Shown here: positions 26,273-34,043 of the stretch, in pieces
Numbering within the stretch: the first letter of the stretch is position 1
How the letters are laid out: every line of letters begins with the position of its first letter
Assembly: GCF_030687145.1 (NCBI RefSeq)
Contig: NZ_CP117460.1
Coordinates: 3,100,001 to 3,164,000 of the forward strand
Direction of reading: 5' to 3'
From: Pseudomonas sp. FP1742
GTDB taxonomy: Bacteria; Pseudomonadota; Gammaproteobacteria; Pseudomonadales; Pseudomonadaceae
Length of the DNA: 64,000 bases
Notes under the pieces: generated by a model
The model's database searches: none
What the model was told of the DNA's origin: nothing
The model's input: the letters and a program-made list of their open reading frames with translations, nothing else
Position numbers and translations under genes: made by a program

Positions 26273-27214
26273 TTAGCTCTGCTTCGGCGGTGGGCCACCC
26301 GGAGCCCACTTCTCGCGAGAGGTAAACAGGAACAACTGCGAGTTGTCTGCAGACATGGGAGCCTGGCGAGCAGCCCAAGCGTCATCGTGCTTATCCATGT
26401 CAGCGTCGTATTCGATGTGACAACCCAATGGGCTGTTGAAATACCAGAACCAATTGGAGCCGTAGAGGTGACGCCCGGGGCCCCAGAAACTCGTCCAACC
26501 CTTCTGCTGAAAACGGGTACCCGCGAGAAGGACTTCTGTGCCACTGCCCATATGAAAGGTGAAATGCTCACACCCTTGCATGTGTGGAGGGGTCTGGATC
26601 ATGAACAGGCAGTGATGGTCATCCATGCCTTTTGCCCGCATGAAGGGGCCGACACCAACGAATCTGTCGGTGGTAACGAATCCCAGTCGATCGCGATAGA
26701 AGGCTTCACCCTTTGCGGCATCGGGAACGAAATACACGACGTGCGAAAGCGTACGAGGTAGAGCCGCCATCTCGGGAGTGATGCCCAGTTGGTTGATCGG
26801 GCGTTGTGGCGCGCTGCCCGGGGCATTGGTCAGGTCTGCTGGAGCATCGAAGCGGCGACGCCAGGAAACCTGGAAGGCAATAGCAAAACCGAGGTCATCT
26901 ACTGTATGCAGGGTGCCGTTAGCATCGCGACGTACTTCACGATCTCGGCTCAACTCATCCTCGATTGCGTCGAGATCGGTGGAGGTTGCAACGCCATAGA
27001 TAGTCTCGCGCAGTGAAGGCGCAGGGCCCTTTGCCGCAGGTAGCTCTGGATCTTCTGGACGACGGATGATGATGGCCGATCCGTCCAACGACTCAAAGTG
27101 TCCTCTTTCGGCATCCAGGTGTATTACGCTCAGTCCGTAATCACGAAGGCAATCAGCGCAGGCTTGCAGGTCATCGACGCCAAATACCAAGGCATCAAGG
27201 CCAAGAATGTTCAT
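26273..27214 (-). CDS. VOC-family extradiol ring-cleavage dioxygenase
   Basis: The 313-residue protein has two vicinal-oxygen-chelate domains (about residues 1-120 and 150-290), the layout of type I extradiol dioxygenases such as BphC. The expected Fe(II) ligands in the second domain are His158 (LSHVVYF), His217 (CEHFTFH; His200/201 is an alternative) and Glu268 (GCHIEYDAD), with family-like spacing. The ATG at 27214 is preceded by GGAG. It would cleave a catechol ring made by the downstream monooxygenase. A nod-box-like site begins 113 bases upstream, and the regulator gene is divergent. Confidence 0.87.
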   Translation of the reverse strand: MNILGLDALVFGVDDLQACADCLRDYGLSVIHLDAERGHFESLDGSAIIIRRPEDPELPAAKGPAPSLRETIYGVATSTDLDAIEDELSRDREVRRDANGTLHTVDDLGFAIAFQVSWRRRFDAPADLTNAPGSAPQRPINQLGITPEMAALPRTLSHVVYFVPDAAKGEAFYRDRLGFVTTDRFVGVGPFMRAKGMDDHHCLFMIQTPPHMQGCEHFTFHMGSGTEVLLAGTRFQQKGWTSFWGPGRHLYGSNWFWYFNSPLGCHIEYDADMDKHDDAWAARQAPMSADNSQLFLFTSREKWAPGGPPPKQS

Positions 27215-27327
27215 GGTTACCACTCCATTAAAATTATGATCCGGCAGCGGAGCCGGTGGTGGTGTCACTGCGGTTGGCATGCCGCACGACTGGAGTGGAG
27301 GGTGCTGTCTGAGGCGGTTGCTGACTA

Positions 27328-27364
27328 ATCGCAACTTGAGATGCCAGCTATCCGAAAACTCGAT
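27328..27364. promoter_or_regulatory. Nod-box-like site between dioxygenase and NodD-like genes
   Basis: ATC at 27328, GAT at 27340, ATC at 27350 and GAT at 27362 give ATC-N9-GAT-N7-ATC-N9-GAT. The second half, ATC-CGAAAACTC-GAT, also resembles the AAAC-containing half of the rhizobial nod box. It lies centrally in the 272-base divergent gap, 113 bases from the dioxygenase start and 122 from the regulator start, so it may serve activation and autoregulation. Confidence 0.85.
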
Positions 27365-27486
27365 ACATGGCTGGACAGCCAGCCAGGAGAGGGCTGTTCG
27401 ACGACGGGGAGGAGGCTGGCTTGACGCATCGAGAGTATCGGGTGAAGGTATCTCAAAAATAACTAGAACAGCGGAGATGCATCGCC

Positions 27487-28407
27487 ATGCGATTTCATCA
27501 CTTGGATCTGAATCTTCTCGTGGCGCTAGACGTGCTCCTGGAGGAGCAGAACATTACCCGTGCTGCCGAACGTCTCCACATGACCCAGTCCGCTACAAGC
27601 GGCGTGCTCGGCAGACTCCGAAAGTACTTCGAGGACGAACTGCTGGTGCAGGTAGGTCGTTCAATGCAACCCACCGCCTATGCGCTTGAATTGGCAAAAC
27701 CAGTACGCGAAGTGCTACTGACGATTCGCTCCTCCATCACAGCAAAGCCGCTGTTTGATCCGGCTTCCAGCAAGCGGCATTTTCGCTTAATCACGTCGGA
27801 CTACCTGATCAGTGTTCTCTTTGCGCAGGTTATTCAGCGCATATACAAGGCAGCACCAGGGATCACGTTTGAGATGCATCCTCCTGGGGAGCAGGCAGTG
27901 GAGATGACCCTTCGAGGGGAAATCGACCTGATGATTGTTCCGGAGCGCTATCTCATTGAAGGGCACCCATCTCAATTGCTATTTGAGGAGGAGCACGTAT
28001 GTGTTGTCTGGAGTGGCAACAGTGCAGTGGGTGAAGCGTTGACGCTGGAGCAATACGCAGAAATGGGGCATATCTCTGTCGGGTTTGGTCGGTCTCGACA
28101 ACTGAGTATTGAAGATTGGTTTATGAGTCAATACGGCTTCAAGCGTCGACTTGAAGTCATTACCAACGACTTCAACACGCTTCCACAATTGATCGTGGGC
28201 ACTCATCGAGTAGCCACCATGCACCGCCGGCTGGCTGAGCTTTACTCACGATACCTGCCACTTCGTATCCTTCCACCGCCGGTGAAGATCCCCGTTATGA
28301 GAGAGATCATGCAATGGCACCGCAGCATGGATGGTGACCCTATGCACCGCTGGCTCAGAGAGACTGTCCACGATTCTATTAAAACGCTGGAGGAGGGCAG
28401 CAGGTAA
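27487..28407 (+). CDS. NodD-like LysR-family regulator
   Basis: The 306-residue protein resembles rhizobial NodD along its full length, not only in the helix-turn-helix. It opens MRFHHLDLNLLVALDVLLEE (NodD: MRFKGLDLNLLVALDALMTE). Later blocks FDPASSKRHFRLITSDY, LRGEIDLMIVPERYL, LTLEQYAEMGHISVGFGR and MHRWLRE align with NodD counterparts as I remember them. NodD and FdeR of Herbaspirillum activate genes in response to flavonoids; NahR and DntR respond to other aromatics. It is divergent from the catabolic operon and flanked by nod-box-like sites. A flavonoid or related aryl ketone is the inferred inducer. Confidence 0.9.
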   Translation: MRFHHLDLNLLVALDVLLEEQNITRAAERLHMTQSATSGVLGRLRKYFEDELLVQVGRSMQPTAYALELAKPVREVLLTIRSSITAKPLFDPASSKRHFRLITSDYLISVLFAQVIQRIYKAAPGITFEMHPPGEQAVEMTLRGEIDLMIVPERYLIEGHPSQLLFEEEHVCVVWSGNSAVGEALTLEQYAEMGHISVGFGRSRQLSIEDWFMSQYGFKRRLEVITNDFNTLPQLIVGTHRVATMHRRLAELYSRYLPLRILPPPVKIPVMREIMQWHRSMDGDPMHRWLRETVHDSIKTLEEGSR

Positions 28408-28532
28408 TCCGATTACCCGCATGACTCAATGGAGTCAGCCACTGCTGAAGTTTATTTTGCGCCCATGATATGCAGAATTGTGGGGTGTTGTGCTTACAGA
28501 ACTCGAGTCAATGGGCGGCTCTTGTATGTTGT

Positions 28533-28569
28533 ATCGTGATTCGTGATACCTCGCATCCTTACTCGCGAT
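28533..28569. promoter_or_regulatory. Nod-box-like site upstream of alpha/beta hydrolase
   Basis: ATC at 28533, GAT at 28545, ATC at 28555 and GAT at 28567 reproduce the ATC-N9-GAT-N7-ATC-N9-GAT layout of the other two sites. It ends 99 bases before the hydrolase ATG, so the hydrolase probably belongs to the same regulon with its own promoter. No other feature is evident in 28408-28668. Confidence 0.85.
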
Positions 28570-28668
28570 TGGCCATAAATCTTCGCACTGAATAATGTCC
28601 CGCTCTGATCGTGCCCGGAGTGCCTGAAGCCCCCGGGTTCGCCTTCAGACCGCAAAAGGACAATAAAA

Positions 28669-29826
28669 ATGTTTCGCTATTTTCCCACTAATTATGTTTG
28701 GAACCTGTCGGTGGATCTCGCCATCGAAATGGGTGCTCGCATAGGCGAGATCGAAGAGATGTGCGCGTCTTTACAAGAGGCGGCGAAACAACCCGACGCG
28801 GCTGGCACTTCAGCCTTCCGCGAAACGTGGTCAAAGATGGCCGACAAACTCTGCGGTCTTGCCGAGGAGGACGAGGTTGCTGGCCGGCGGCTCTCTGCAG
28901 GCGAAAAGTACAATCGCGCCGCTACCTACTACCTCACATGCGAACGCCTGCAGGCTCATGGTGCACCTGGTCGTAAAGAGCTGTACCAGCGCTTTTTAGA
29001 AACCTTCGCCCGTGGCGTCGCCTTATCCAAAGAGAGCTGTGAGCGTGTTGAAATCCCTTATGAGGGCAAGATCATCTCAGGGCTCTATGTGCGCGCAGAA
29101 GGCGTCGAGGGCCCGGCTCCGTTGCTGGTACAAGTCAACGGACTGGACTCCACCAAAGAAATGAAATACCGCGTTGGCTTGCCGGCATGGTTGGCCAAGC
29201 GCGGTGTATCTTCGCTTGTCATCGATCAGCCAGGTACCGGCGAGGCACTGCGTCTGCATGGTCTTACTGCTCGCTATGACAGCGAGCATTGGGCCAGTCG
29301 AATCGTTGATTGGTTGGAAACTCGATCTGAAGTCGACGCCAAGCGTATCGGTCTGGAAGGCGTTTCCCTGGGCGGTTACTACTGCCCGCGCGCAGTTGCT
29401 TTTGAACCACGTTTCGCCTGTGGCGTTGTCTGGGGGGCCAACCACGACTGGCGGGATGTGCAGAAACGTCGGCTCGAGAAGGAAGGTAGCTTTCCCGTAC
29501 CTCACTACTGGGAACATGTCAGTTGGGTTTGGGGGGCGAAGGACATCAATGACTTCATGCACATTTCAGAGAACGTTCATTTGGACGGCATTCTCGATCG
29601 CATCAAAGTCCCTTTCCTGGTCACCCACGGAGAAAAGGACTCTCAGATCCCGCTCAAGTGGGCTCACCGCTCGTTTGAGCAATTGGTAAACAGCCCCAAA
29701 CGCGAATTGAAGGTCTTTACCGACCGAGAAGGCGGTGTTCAGCACTCAAGCTTCGACAATAGCATCAACGCTGGACAGTACATTGCGGATTGGGTAGCTG
29801 AAACCCTGGGTGGGCGTACCGCGTAA
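28669..29826 (+). CDS. FrsA/DhpoNH-type alpha/beta hydrolase, putative C-C hydrolase
   Basis: The 385-residue protein has a helical N-terminal domain (about 1-120) and an alpha/beta hydrolase core with nucleophile Ser233 (GVSLGG), Asp324 (HGEKDSQIP) and His359 (GVQHSSFD). This layout is that of 2,6-dihydroxypseudooxynicotine hydrolase and the FrsA-like family, where members cleave a C-C bond next to a carbonyl on a phenolic ring. In a flavonoid-type pathway it could release the aromatic B-ring acid from a ring-cleaved ketone; that is inference. Its own nod-box-like site ties it to the NodD-like regulator. Confidence 0.83.
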   Translation: MFRYFPTNYVWNLSVDLAIEMGARIGEIEEMCASLQEAAKQPDAAGTSAFRETWSKMADKLCGLAEEDEVAGRRLSAGEKYNRAATYYLTCERLQAHGAPGRKELYQRFLETFARGVALSKESCERVEIPYEGKIISGLYVRAEGVEGPAPLLVQVNGLDSTKEMKYRVGLPAWLAKRGVSSLVIDQPGTGEALRLHGLTARYDSEHWASRIVDWLETRSEVDAKRIGLEGVSLGGYYCPRAVAFEPRFACGVVWGANHDWRDVQKRRLEKEGSFPVPHYWEHVSWVWGAKDINDFMHISENVHLDGILDRIKVPFLVTHGEKDSQIPLKWAHRSFEQLVNSPKRELKVFTDREGGVQHSSFDNSINAGQYIADWVAETLGGRTA

Positions 29827-29830
29827 CAAC

Positions 29831-29863
29831 TGGCTCTGCCTGTGCCAGGCGCAGGCAGAGCCA
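29831..29863 (+). terminator. Strong hairpin after the hydrolase gene
   Basis: TGGCTCTGCCTG and CAGGCAGAGCCA pair perfectly over 12 bp with a nine-base loop, starting four bases after the hydrolase stop. It lacks a clear T-tract but is well placed to end transcription or protect the mRNA. Confidence 0.6.
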
Positions 29864-29868
29864 TCGGC

Positions 29869-30102
29869 TCACCCGACCTTAATCGTGTAATCGACGTTTA
29901 CTCGCGTTTCGTTGTTGCTTCGCAATGTTGAAGCAGCCCCTGGCTCATTTCGGTAGTAGACCTCTCTGACGCGCAGGGCCAACCCTTCGCAGGGCCGGGC
30001 TGAATAACGTACGCCATCTCCAAGCCTTTCCAAGCCTGCATAAGGTTGCTGCCACGCGCGATGGCTTGACCGTCGACGTAACGTCCTGCGTGGCCCGCGC
30101 CT
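29869..30102 (-). pseudogene. Unassigned C-terminal coding fragment
   Basis: A minus-strand frame of about 77 codons, open from a TAA near 30103, ends in EVYYRNEPGAASTLRSNNE, then TRVNVDYTIKVG and a stop. Its composition looks coding and it has no plausible start. I do not recognise the family. It may be the tail of a gene truncated when the van or the catabolic segment was inserted, or a chance open frame. Confidence 0.3.
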
Positions 30103-30164
30103 TTAAGCGCCTGCTTTGTTACTGGCGCGTGGCAGAAATTTTTCGGACGACATTATTGGTGTCA

Positions 30165-30174
30165 ATGGATCCAT
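30165..30174. promoter_or_regulatory. VanR-type operator 1 upstream of vanA
   Basis: ATGGATCCAT is a perfect palindrome about 89 bases before vanA. VanR operators known from Caulobacter and related systems are ATTGGATCCAAT-like palindromes, so this is the likely VanR site. An identical copy follows 63 bases downstream. Confidence 0.72.
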
Positions 30175-30227
30175 ATATAGCTTTTATCTAGCGAATATCT
30201 TGACTAAAGCCAGCAAGCAGGAATTTA

Positions 30228-30237
30228 ATGGATCCAT
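30228..30237. promoter_or_regulatory. VanR-type operator 2 upstream of vanA
   Basis: Second exact ATGGATCCAT palindrome, 25 bases before the vanA ATG and 63 bases (six helical turns) from the first. The spacing places both on the same DNA face and would let two VanR dimers cooperate or loop. Confidence 0.72.
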
Positions 30238-30262
30238 AAAAAACAAACCCAAGAGTATTGAT

Positions 30263-31321
30263 ATGTATCCAATGAACGCGTGGTATGTCGCCTGCACCCC
30301 AGACGAAATCAACGAAAAACCTCTCGGCCGGCAGATTTGCGGTAAGAAAATAGTCTTCTATCGAGGCGCTGAAAATAAAGTCGCCGCGGTCGAAGACTTC
30401 TGCCCACACCGCGGCGCGCCGCTCTCATTGGGCTATGTCGAGAACGGCAATCTGGTGTGTGGCTACCATGGCCTGGTCATGGGTTGCGATGGCACAACCG
30501 TCTCAATGCCTGGCCAGCGCGTTCGCGGATTTCCATGCAACAAAGCGTATGCCGCCGTGGAGCGCTATGGCTTCATCTGGGTCTGGCCAGGAGACCAGAG
30601 CAAGGCTGATCCGGCGCTGATACACCACCTGGAGTGGGCGGACAATGATCAGTGGGCGTACGGTGGCGGGCTGTTCCACATCAACTGCGACTATCGCTTG
30701 ATGATCGACAACCTCATGGACTTGACCCATGAAACCTATGTCCATGCATCAAGTATCGGTCAGAAAGAAATTGATGAGGCAGCGCCAGTCACCACCGTCC
30801 ACGGTGATGAAGTGGTCACGGCACGGCACATGGAAAACATCATGCCGCCGCCGTTCTGGCGCATGGCCCTGCGCGGAAACAATCTTGCCGACGAGGTGCC
30901 GGTCGATCGCTGGCAGATTTGCCGTTTCACCCCGCCGAGTCACGTATTGATTGAGGTCGGTGTGGCGCATGTGGGGAAGGGCGGTTATCAGGCTGAACCC
31001 GAACATAAGGCGTCGAGTATCGTGGTCGACTTCATTACCCCGGAAACCGACACCTCCATCTGGTACTTCTGGGGGATGGCGCGCAGCTTCAATCCACACG
31101 ATGAGGCGCTGACTGCGAGCATCCGTGAGGGGCAGGGAAAGATTTTCAGTGAAGATCTGGACATGCTCGAGCAGCAACAGCAGAACCTGCTGGCCAATCC
31201 AGAACGTTCACTACTCAAACTCAATATCGACTCGGGTGGCGTGCAGTCGCGGCGAGTGCTGGAGCGTCTGATCGCTCAGGAACGGGTACCCATGATTGAG
31301 GCTATGACCGTCACCGATTGA
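30263..31321 (+). CDS. vanA: Vanillate O-demethylase oxygenase subunit
   Basis: The 352-residue protein is a Rieske oxygenase of VanA length (about 354). The Rieske centre is Cys47-X-His49 and Cys66-X2-His69 (CPHRGAP and CGYHGL), and the mononuclear iron region is DNLMDLTHETYVHASSIG. VanA with VanB removes the O-methyl group of vanillate to give protocatechuate and formaldehyde. The start MYPMNAWYVACTPDEI matches family N-termini; the frame extends further upstream but through the operator region. It is followed by vanB after 104 bases. Confidence 0.93.
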   Translation: MYPMNAWYVACTPDEINEKPLGRQICGKKIVFYRGAENKVAAVEDFCPHRGAPLSLGYVENGNLVCGYHGLVMGCDGTTVSMPGQRVRGFPCNKAYAAVERYGFIWVWPGDQSKADPALIHHLEWADNDQWAYGGGLFHINCDYRLMIDNLMDLTHETYVHASSIGQKEIDEAAPVTTVHGDEVVTARHMENIMPPPFWRMALRGNNLADEVPVDRWQICRFTPPSHVLIEVGVAHVGKGGYQAEPEHKASSIVVDFITPETDTSIWYFWGMARSFNPHDEALTASIREGQGKIFSEDLDMLEQQQQNLLANPERSLLKLNIDSGGVQSRRVLERLIAQERVPMIEAMTVTD

Positions 31322-31425
31322 TTGCTGGTGCGCTCCTCTCAGTCGTATACGCCGCCGGGCCTCGGTTCTGGCAGCCCCTTTCAAGATGACAACGGTCACA
31401 ACGGTGGTCGTTGCTATGGTGTGAC

Positions 31426-32364
31426 ATGATTGAAGTAATAGTGACCTCTCGTAACAATGAAGCTCTGGATATCTGTAGCTACGAGTTAGCCAGTGTCGAG
31501 GGCCATGCTTTGCCAGCGTTCAGTGCCGGGGCTCATATCGATGTGCACTTGCTGGGCGGTATAGTCCGCCAATACTCACTCTGCAATCGCCCTGATGAAC
31601 ACCAATGTTATCGGATTGGCGTACTTAAGGACGCAGCTTCTCGCGGAGGTTCAAAAAGCCTGCATGAACACATTCACGTGGGTGACCGGCTGCAGATCAG
31701 CGCGCCACGTAACCTGTTCCCATTGGTGCCTCAAGCCCGGCGTAGTCTGCTGTTTGCTGGCGGTATCGGCATCACGCCGATTCTGAGCATGGCCGAACAT
31801 CTGGCCCACGAGGGGGCCGAATTCGAGCTGCATTACTGCGCCCGATCCCACCAGCATGCGGCCTTTGTTGAACGTCTCAAGTCGTCACCCTTTGCTGACC
31901 GGGTGCACCTGCATTTCGATTCGGTTTTGGATATCACCGCAATCCTGGCGAATCCACAGGCGGATCAACATCTCTATACCTGCGGCCCTGGCGGTTTCAT
32001 GCAGCATGTATTGGATGGCGCCATAGCTCAGGGCTGGGCTGAAGAAAATCTGCATCGTGAACACTTCTCGGCAGCCCCGGTGGATACCCGCGCGGATGGC
32101 AGTTTTTCCATCAAGCTGGGCAGCACGGGGCAAGTATTCGAGGTGCCGGCGGACAAAACGGCGGTTCAGGTACTGCAAAGTCACGGTATAGAAGTCGCCA
32201 TTTCCTGCGAGCAAGGCATCTGCGGTACTTGTCTTACCCGCGTACTGGAAGGCATTCCCGATCATCGCGACCTGTTCCTCACTGAAGATGAGCAGGCGGC
32301 CAATGATCAGTTCACACCCTGCTGCTCGCGCGCCAGGTCGGCCATGTTGGTGTTGGATCTGTAG
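31426..32364 (+). CDS. vanB: Vanillate O-demethylase reductase subunit
   Basis: The 312-residue protein has the order typical of phthalate-dioxygenase-reductase-type enzymes: an FMN-binding domain (RQYSLCNRPDE near residue 50), an NAD domain (LLFAGGIGITPILSMAEH near 105, CGPGGFMQHV near 185) and a C-terminal [2Fe-2S] ferredoxin domain with CEQGICGTC and a final Cys near the end. It carries electrons from NADH to VanA. It starts at the ATG 31426 (MIEVIV) and ends five bases before the convergent vanR stop. Confidence 0.92.
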   Translation: MIEVIVTSRNNEALDICSYELASVEGHALPAFSAGAHIDVHLLGGIVRQYSLCNRPDEHQCYRIGVLKDAASRGGSKSLHEHIHVGDRLQISAPRNLFPLVPQARRSLLFAGGIGITPILSMAEHLAHEGAEFELHYCARSHQHAAFVERLKSSPFADRVHLHFDSVLDITAILANPQADQHLYTCGPGGFMQHVLDGAIAQGWAEENLHREHFSAAPVDTRADGSFSIKLGSTGQVFEVPADKTAVQVLQSHGIEVAISCEQGICGTCLTRVLEGIPDHRDLFLTEDEQAANDQFTPCCSRARSAMLVLDL

Positions 32365-32369
32365 TCGCG

Positions 32370-33089
32370 TCAGTCAGTGTCTTTGCGGGAAATCACTTTC
32401 ATGCGATCACTATGGGGATCAGCGCCGAATATCTCCGCATAGCGCAACGTCGCATTGGCATGCTCGCGCATGATCGCCTCTGCGCGGGCGCCCTGGCCGT
32501 GAATCAGCGCATCGACGACCGAGTGGTGTTGCATGTGTGCGAAGTTGAAGCGACGAAATTCGCGGGTCATGTCGGTGCGATCAAACGCCAACGCGGAAAC
32601 GGAGGCAAAGGGCAGGTGGTCGTTGCGCGCCAGCGCGTCGGCGATGGCTGAGTTGCCACTGCTGCTAACGATCACCTTGTGAAAGCGCATGTTCAGGTCG
32701 TGGAAAACTTCCAGGTCTTCTTCGGTGATGTAGCCTTTATCGAACAAGCTGTCACCTTGGGTCAGGCATTCCTGTAGCGTCGCGCGTGCCTGGTCACTCA
32801 GCCCGCGCTCCGCACTCTGCCGGGCCGCCAGTCCTTCCAATACACCACGTACTTCCACAGCGCCGGCGATCTCGTCCGCACTGAGCGACCGCACCTGGAA
32901 TCCACGACCGCCGAAGCGCACTATCAGGCCTTCCTGCTCCAGGGTGCGAAAAGCCATCCGTACCGGCATGCGCGAGACACTAAATCGCTCTGCGGTAGAG
33001 ACTTCCATCAGCCTTGCTCCGGCTGCTAGTTCGCCTGTGGCGATCATTTTGCGCAACGCTACCAGTACTGTTTGTCCCGGCTTGCTCAT
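32370..33089 (-). CDS. vanR: GntR-family repressor of vanillate catabolism
   Basis: The 239-residue protein has an N-terminal winged HTH (residues 5-70: LMEVSTAERFSVSRMPVRMAFRTLEQEGLIVRF) and a C-terminal FCD effector domain (about 85-215) with the His/Asp metal-type residues of that family. I chose the ATG at 33089 (MSKPGQTV); upstream codons look non-coding. VanR represses vanAB until vanillate binds. It is convergent with vanB. The two ATGGATCCAT palindromes before vanA are its likely targets. Confidence 0.87.
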   Translation of the reverse strand: MSKPGQTVLVALRKMIATGELAAGARLMEVSTAERFSVSRMPVRMAFRTLEQEGLIVRFGGRGFQVRSLSADEIAGAVEVRGVLEGLAARQSAERGLSDQARATLQECLTQGDSLFDKGYITEEDLEVFHDLNMRFHKVIVSSSGNSAIADALARNDHLPFASVSALAFDRTDMTREFRRFNFAHMQHHSVVDALIHGQGARAEAIMREHANATLRYAEIFGADPHSDRMKVISRKDTD

Positions 33090-33423
33090 ACACACCGCTT
33101 CCAGAAACGTGGGCCGCCATAGTAACGCAGGTATTCGCAGGCCGCTCGCGCGCTGCTTCGTTGCTTCTGATTCCAAGGGCAGTCGAGGTTATCTGGGCAC
33201 TGGAACGAGGGGAGCCCGTACCGGACTGGCTGATCCCGGTACTCCACGAGAGCCCGGGGGCTGCTGCTGACGCCGCCTTCAGGGACACTCGTCGGAAGTA
33301 GGTATTTTCAAAACCACGCATAGAGGCAATATGGCATCCTTGGCCCCATCTTGACTGATGTAGTCGCGCCCCAGAATCATTACGGAGTGGTGACGCTTTT
33401 ATGTGGCATGGAGCAAGCGAAAT

Positions 33424-34041
33424 TCATTGACTCCCTGGTGCGTGAACGTTGCCCGGCCACCGAGCTCCACGCTCGAGAATTTGCATGCGGAAAGGCTCAG
33501 GGTCGTCAACCGTAGGGTCTATCAAATGAGGACTTTCCGTGGTGAGAGACGAACCATATGTTGCTCTTACCCCGTCGATAGGAAACTGGTTCACTTTACC
33601 AAACGCGACCATGGCTGGCTTATATCGCAGAGCTAGAAATTGCTCTTCAGTCATGTGCTCAGTAGCCAGATGTTGGCGCCTGTTTTGATTGCACGGCGTA
33701 CAGGAAGGGAGCAGATTTTCCCAGCTGTGCGCCAACCACCAATAGCCAGGGTGACTAGGATCCTCCGTTACGCCGCCCTTGGGTCTGAAATGCTCAACGT
33801 CCATATCATCTCCCACCTCGTCTTCGCAGTATGCACACTTGTCATGAAAGAGGATGCGGAGCGTTGAGGTAACGTCGAAAGCCTTGTACTGAACAAACAC
33901 ATACGAGGTGGGCCGCGGTATCGATGTTGCGTCGAAGGTTCGATAAAACGCGGCTGCAGCCAGCTTCTCGTTTTCGACGGAGGCGCTGGGTACCGTTAAT
34001 GAAGGGGGAGGGGCGACCACACTGCGATCCACATACCTCAT
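33424..34041 (-). CDS. HNH endonuclease, PtuB-like
   Basis: The 205-residue protein carries a zinc-finger HNH nuclease domain: CAYCEDEVGDDMDVEHFRPK, then WENLLPSCTPCNQNR, with paired CX2C motifs and the catalytic HFRPK His. This arrangement matches PtuB, the nuclease of Septu systems and of the retron Ec78 effector pair. It starts two bases after the stop of an AAA-ATPase gene, the same order as ptuA-ptuB. In such systems the ATPase senses invasion and controls nuclease activity. Here the ATPase gene is truncated, so function is doubtful. Confidence 0.8.
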   Translation of the reverse strand: MRYVDRSVVAPPPSLTVPSASVENEKLAAAAFYRTFDATSIPRPTSYVFVQYKAFDVTSTLRILFHDKCAYCEDEVGDDMDVEHFRPKGGVTEDPSHPGYWWLAHSWENLLPSCTPCNQNRRQHLATEHMTEEQFLALRYKPAMVAFGKVNQFPIDGVRATYGSSLTTESPHLIDPTVDDPEPFRMQILERGARWPGNVHAPGSQ

Positions 34042-34043
34042 GA

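Noticed and set aside
33014..33301. Plus-strand frame opposite and upstream of vanR, ending LIPRAVEVIWALERGEPVPD and a short tail
   Set aside because: The ending looks slightly protein-like, but half of it is antisense to vanR and I cannot assign a family; too weak to call.
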